Source: a virus. Taken from it: a DNA stretch of 26,088 bases. Below are positions 23,096 to 26,088 of this stretch, piece after piece. The position numbers were made by a program, and so were the translations under genes. The DNA lies in IMG/VR virus record IMGVR_UViG_3300046003_001992, positions 1 to 26,088 of that record, one strand, 5' to 3'. Positions within the stretch are counted from its first letter, which is position 1; each line of letters starts with the position of its first letter. The notes under the pieces are model-generated. The model saw only the letters and a list, made by a program, of their open reading frames with translations. It made no database searches and had not been told where the DNA came from.

Positions 23096-26088
23096 GGATT
23101 AGGATTTTAAGTTCTTCAATTTGTGTTTGTTGTTCTTTGATTGCTTCAATAAGTACACCTACCATATTACCGTAAGCAACACCTAATGTATCATTACTTG
23201 TACTAATTACTTCAGGAAGTATTTCTTGTATTTCTTGAGCAATAACGCCTGTTTTACGAGATTTATCCTCAATATCTATTCTATTATAGAATACACCTCT
23301 CAATGCTTTTACTTTTTCAAGAGCATTATCAATAGTAACAACATTTTCTTTTAGTTTAGCATCTGAATATGCCGTAACGTCCCCTGTTGCAACCACAGTT
23401 GTTTTGAAGGTAGTGTTATTTGTACCGTAGCTGATAGATGAGTGTTGTGATGTGGCATAATTTAATGCTGTAAACACATTACCATCTAACCAGCCACCAT
23501 AGTTTGTTTGTATAGCGTCAATATATGCTATACTATATCCAGGAGCAGAGTAAATAAATAATGCAAGATATTGAACTCCATTATAAGGTAATTGAACCAA
23601 TGCGGTTTGGTATTCTTGATAACTTGTTTGTCTAAATGCTATTGCATTACCATACGATACTGTTAAATCAAAATCATCATGTACATCTATACCGATACCA
23701 TTTGTACGCTCTAGGGCTATAGTGCCTCTAAACCCGCAATTTACAGTAGTATTACCAAATGTTGGTACTTTGCATAACAGTATGTACCTATATTGATAAT
23801 CTTGTCCGTCTAATCCTATTGTTATAAGCTTCTTCTGTGCACCTCCATCATTCCCTATCGTTGCTTGTGGACTTGCAAGAGTAGTATAGCCTGTTGATTC
23901 TGCTATTGTTAAGAGATTTGTAGTATTTGCATAGTTTTGAATGGCAATTGCGCCGCCACTTGCAGCAGGTCTTAATACTGTTGAATTAGAAGCATCTACT
24001 GCTAAAACTGTTCTTGCAGTACCTGCGCTGTCTTTAAATTGTAAATAAGTATTATTTGGTAATGTAACTGTACTAGAGAACGTAGCTGCTCCTGTGGATG
24101 CTATAATAAGATTATTAGTAGTACCACCACCTGCTCTGAAATGTATAGGTGTCCCTGTTGCAGATGCTATATAAATTCCATCAGAACCATCTCTTGCACC
24201 AAATATTCTATTAGCTCCATTAGAAGTTCCGCTAAAACCTAAAGTATAATAAGTGCCTGTATAAGTTCCGTCTTCTGATAAAGTCAAATATGTCGCTGCC
24301 GTTACTGCCCCACTAAACCTTCCTGTACCATTAACATCTAGCTTGTAGCCTGAATCAGTAGTAGTTCCTATTAATACATTGCCACCACTTGTAATAAGCA
24401 TTTTCAAATTAGTAGTAGTATAAAATCCAAACTCTCCTGCACCTGTTGAACCTGCAGTAAGCCTCATCATATAATCACCACCTGCAACTGCAACACCTAA
24501 TCCAATTTTATAATGGTTTGGATTATTATTAAATAAAATTTTATCACCTCCAATATCTGCAAAAACTAATGGAATATTTTGTGTTGGAATAACTCCTATA
24601 CCTACATTGCCTGATGTAGTAGCCATATTAACTCCATTAACAAACCTTCCTGTACCATTAACATCTAGCTTATATAAACCTATTGCTGCTGAATAACCAA
24701 CTTCTAAACCCGTTGTATTTTCAAATCTAAAAGCACCACCATTTGTATAAAATCTTAAATCAGTAGTGTTAGAGTATATAAAAGCGTAACCCGTTCCCGC
24801 AGTTTGAAATGCTATTTGCCCCCCCGTTGAACCATTTATAGATAAAGTCTTATATCCCCCACTATTAGTTAATGTAGTAGTTCCAACACCTAAATCCCCT
24901 GAAGCATTCAAGGTCATTGCTTGGGTAAAGGTTATAGCGTTACCTGCCGTTCCTGAAGGGGCGGTAAACCAACGATATTGACCATTATATTGGTCTTGTA
25001 GTGTTGAGTAATTATTGGTTATATAACGAGCAGAACCAGATGTATTTACATATAAATTATTACCAATACTAACATTTGATGCATCACCTTGATATACGCT
25101 ACCTACTGTACCAATTTGAAATACTTTATATGTGCTTTCCCACGCACTAGGTGTAACTCCTAATCCTAAATTGCCTCCGCTTGTTAATGTTAAACGAGTA
25201 GCAAAAGCAGAATCAAGTATTTTAAAACCAACATTATCAGCACCTATGTACATATAACCTGCACTTGTAGTAATTCTTTCTAATTTTAATTGTGCTGTAC
25301 CTTGGTCAACTATTACTGAATGAAAATCATTACCACTTGCACTAAATCTACCTGCTACACTTACAATGCCACTACTTTCGCTTACTATTGAGTTCCCTAT
25401 TGTACTTGCACCTGTAAATTTAGGTAGGTAGTTGGTAGTAGCAGTAGCACCGCCATTGCCTATTAATAAACCATTAGTAGCAGTAACTGTACTAGATCCT
25501 ACAATACTTCCTGTTACTTGAAGATTGCCAGGAATTTGTACTGTAGTACCGTCATCAATCATTTGAGATGAAGTAATATGGTCTCCTCCTTGACCCTTCA
25601 TCAAAGCATTATTAGTAGTTCCTTGTTCAGTTCCTAATGATCCAGTATTTCTTGGACCATTCATTAACATAGCCGAATTATAAGCACTTCCACTTGGGTT
25701 AGAATAAATCCAATGATTCTTTTCTGAATCCCAGAATAACGAACCTGTTAGCTGTGTAGAACCAGAATCAAATACCGAGATACCACCAAATCGAATTGCA
25801 GGGGTATCAGTATTAACTGTAATTACGTTTGATCCGATGTCTATTTGACTTGAAGTAATATATTCAATACTTGAAGTACCGTAAACTGTTATATTGTTAA
25901 AATAAGCTGTACCACTTACAAAGGAATCTTTAGCAACTCTTAAACCTCCATCTGTATAAAGTGATGCAGTGGAAGTGAAACTTATTGCATTCGATGCTTG
26001 ATTAATAAATTGAGGTCCTGTAAAATTATTTGAACCTGTAGTTGCGTATTGACCTTCAATTAAAGTTACTCTACCTGCAATTCTCTTC
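23079..26088 (-). CDS. Tail fibre protein with S74 chaperone domain, 5' end beyond window
   Basis: The frame is open to the right edge, so the N-terminus is missing; 1002 residues are visible. The first ~175 match the anchor-side module of the giant fibre. Then come repeated beta modules typical of Bacteroidota phage fibres, including two copies of YKLDVNGTGRF followed by a short variable stretch, and a jelly-roll-like part before the end. The last 95 residues are an S74 intramolecular chaperone: SDAKLKENV with the Ser and the Lys five residues later, then an IAQEIQEILPEV segment and a final coiled coil. The protein probably trimerises, self-cleaves and binds the host surface with a different tip from the giant fibre. 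An internal ATG at 25670 lies inside the shared module and is unlikely to be the true start. Confidence 0.87.
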   Translation of the reverse strand, partial: KRIAGRVTLIEGQYATTGSNNFTGPQFINQASNAISFTSTASLYTDGGLRVAKDSFVSGTAYFNNITVYGTSSIEYITSSQIDIGSNVITVNTDTPAIRFGGISVFDSGSTQLTGSLFWDSEKNHWIYSNPSGSAYNSAMLMNGPRNTGSLGTEQGTTNNALMKGQGGDHITSSQMIDDGTTVQIPGNLQVTGSIVGSSTVTATNGLLIGNGGATATTNYLPKFTGASTIGNSIVSESSGIVSVAGRFSASGNDFHSVIVDQGTAQLKLERITTSAGYMYIGADNVGFKILDSAFATRLTLTSGGNLGLGVTPSAWESTYKVFQIGTVGSVYQGDASNVSIGNNLYVNTSGSARYITNNYSTLQDQYNGQYRWFTAPSGTAGNAITFTQAMTLNASGDLGVGTTTLTNSGGYKTLSINGSTGGQIAFQTAGTGYAFIYSNTTDLRFYTNGGAFRFENTTGLEVGYSAAIGLYKLDVNGTGRFVNGVNMATTSGNVGIGVIPTQNIPLVFADIGGDKILFNNNPNHYKIGLGVAVAGGDYMMRLTAGSTGAGEFGFYTTTNLKMLITSGGNVLIGTTTDSGYKLDVNGTGRFSGAVTAATYLTLSEDGTYTGTYYTLGFSGTSNGANRIFGARDGSDGIYIASATGTPIHFRAGGGTTNNLIIASTGAATFSSTVTLPNNTYLQFKDSAGTARTVLAVDASNSTVLRPAASGGAIAIQNYANTTNLLTIAESTGYTTLASPQATIGNDGGAQKKLITIGLDGQDYQYRYILLCKVPTFGNTTVNCGFRGTIALERTNGIGIDVHDDFDLTVSYGNAIAFRQTSYQEYQTALVQLPYNGVQYLALFIYSAPGYSIAYIDAIQTNYGGWLDGNVFTALNYATSQHSSISYGTNNTTFKTTVVATGDVTAYSDAKLKENVVTIDNALEKVKALRGVFYNRIDIEDKSRKTGVIAQEIQEILPEVISTSNDTLGVAYGNMVGVLIEAIKEQQTQIEELKILIHGLTK
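25560..26081 (-). repeat. Shared fibre module, copy 2
   Basis: This is the counterpart of 20601-21122 in the right-hand fibre gene, of the same length (522 nt) and about 90% identical at protein level. Downstream of it the two fibres no longer resemble each other apart from the S74 type of domain at the end. Confidence 0.85.

Noticed and set aside
1-26088. tRNA genes, integrase, CRISPR arrays or toxin-antitoxin genes
   Set aside because: I found no tRNA-like cloverleaf and no protein with motifs of these types; gaps between genes are at most about 60-100 nt.
25670-26088. ATG at 25670 as the start of the right-hand fibre
   Set aside because: The frame continues upstream to the edge and matches the shared module of the other fibre, so this ATG is internal.

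Overview
The window is a late structural region of a tailed phage with a contractile, T4-type tail (myovirus morphology). Every supported gene lies on the minus strand, so transcription runs from the right edge to the left. The DNA is clearly AT-rich. Gene starts are preceded by A-rich leaders with almost no Shine-Dalgarno sequences. One small secreted protein carries a signal peptide ending in Ser-Phe-Ser-Gln. Together these point to a Bacteroidota (probably flavobacterial) host; this is an inference, since no host gene is present.

Layout in transcription order. (1) 26088-21764: a long tail-fibre gene that enters from the right edge and ends in an S74 auto-processing chaperone domain, a LamG/lectin-like adhesin, and two small proteins, one secreted or membrane-anchored. 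(2) 21701-17658: a second giant fibre. Its N-terminal module is nearly identical to that of the first fibre, followed by about 53 copies of a 15-residue GGxxNxASG repeat and its own S74 domain. (3) 17622-14530: a small beta-rich protein, then five tightly packed or overlapping genes: a GT9/heptosyltransferase-like glycosyltransferase, a sulfotransferase, an APS-kinase-like P-loop kinase, an HxGH nucleotidyltransferase and a DUF2061 membrane protein. This looks like a carbohydrate decoration and sulfation cassette set among virion genes. (4) 14474-11220: two small proteins, the tail sheath (gp18-like), a Lys/Glu/Met-rich protein and the tail tube (gp19-like), closed by a strong terminator. (5) 11116-9700: a membrane protein, then a gp26/T4_baseplate-family protein overlapping a short downstream frame in the classic tail-assembly-chaperone position. 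(6) 9656-9075: an HNH endonuclease inserted before the tape measure. (7) 9032-1: tape measure, a 75-residue protein, a large baseplate protein, a gp53/LysM-like baseplate protein, and a very long baseplate-hub protein whose C-terminus is a zinc amidase domain running off the left edge.

A recurring coding-strand motif, TATTTATA (or TATTTATT), sits 14-28 nt before the start codon of eight transcription units. It is almost absent inside genes and is the exact reverse complement of the T4 late-promoter consensus TATAAATA. It is the best candidate for the late promoter of this phage.

The strongest leads for something new are the glycosyltransferase-sulfotransferase-kinase-nucleotidyltransferase cassette, the inverted T4-like late promoter, a T7 slip site joining the two chaperone-like frames, the hub-amidase fusion, and the pair of fibres that share an anchor module but differ in their distal part.
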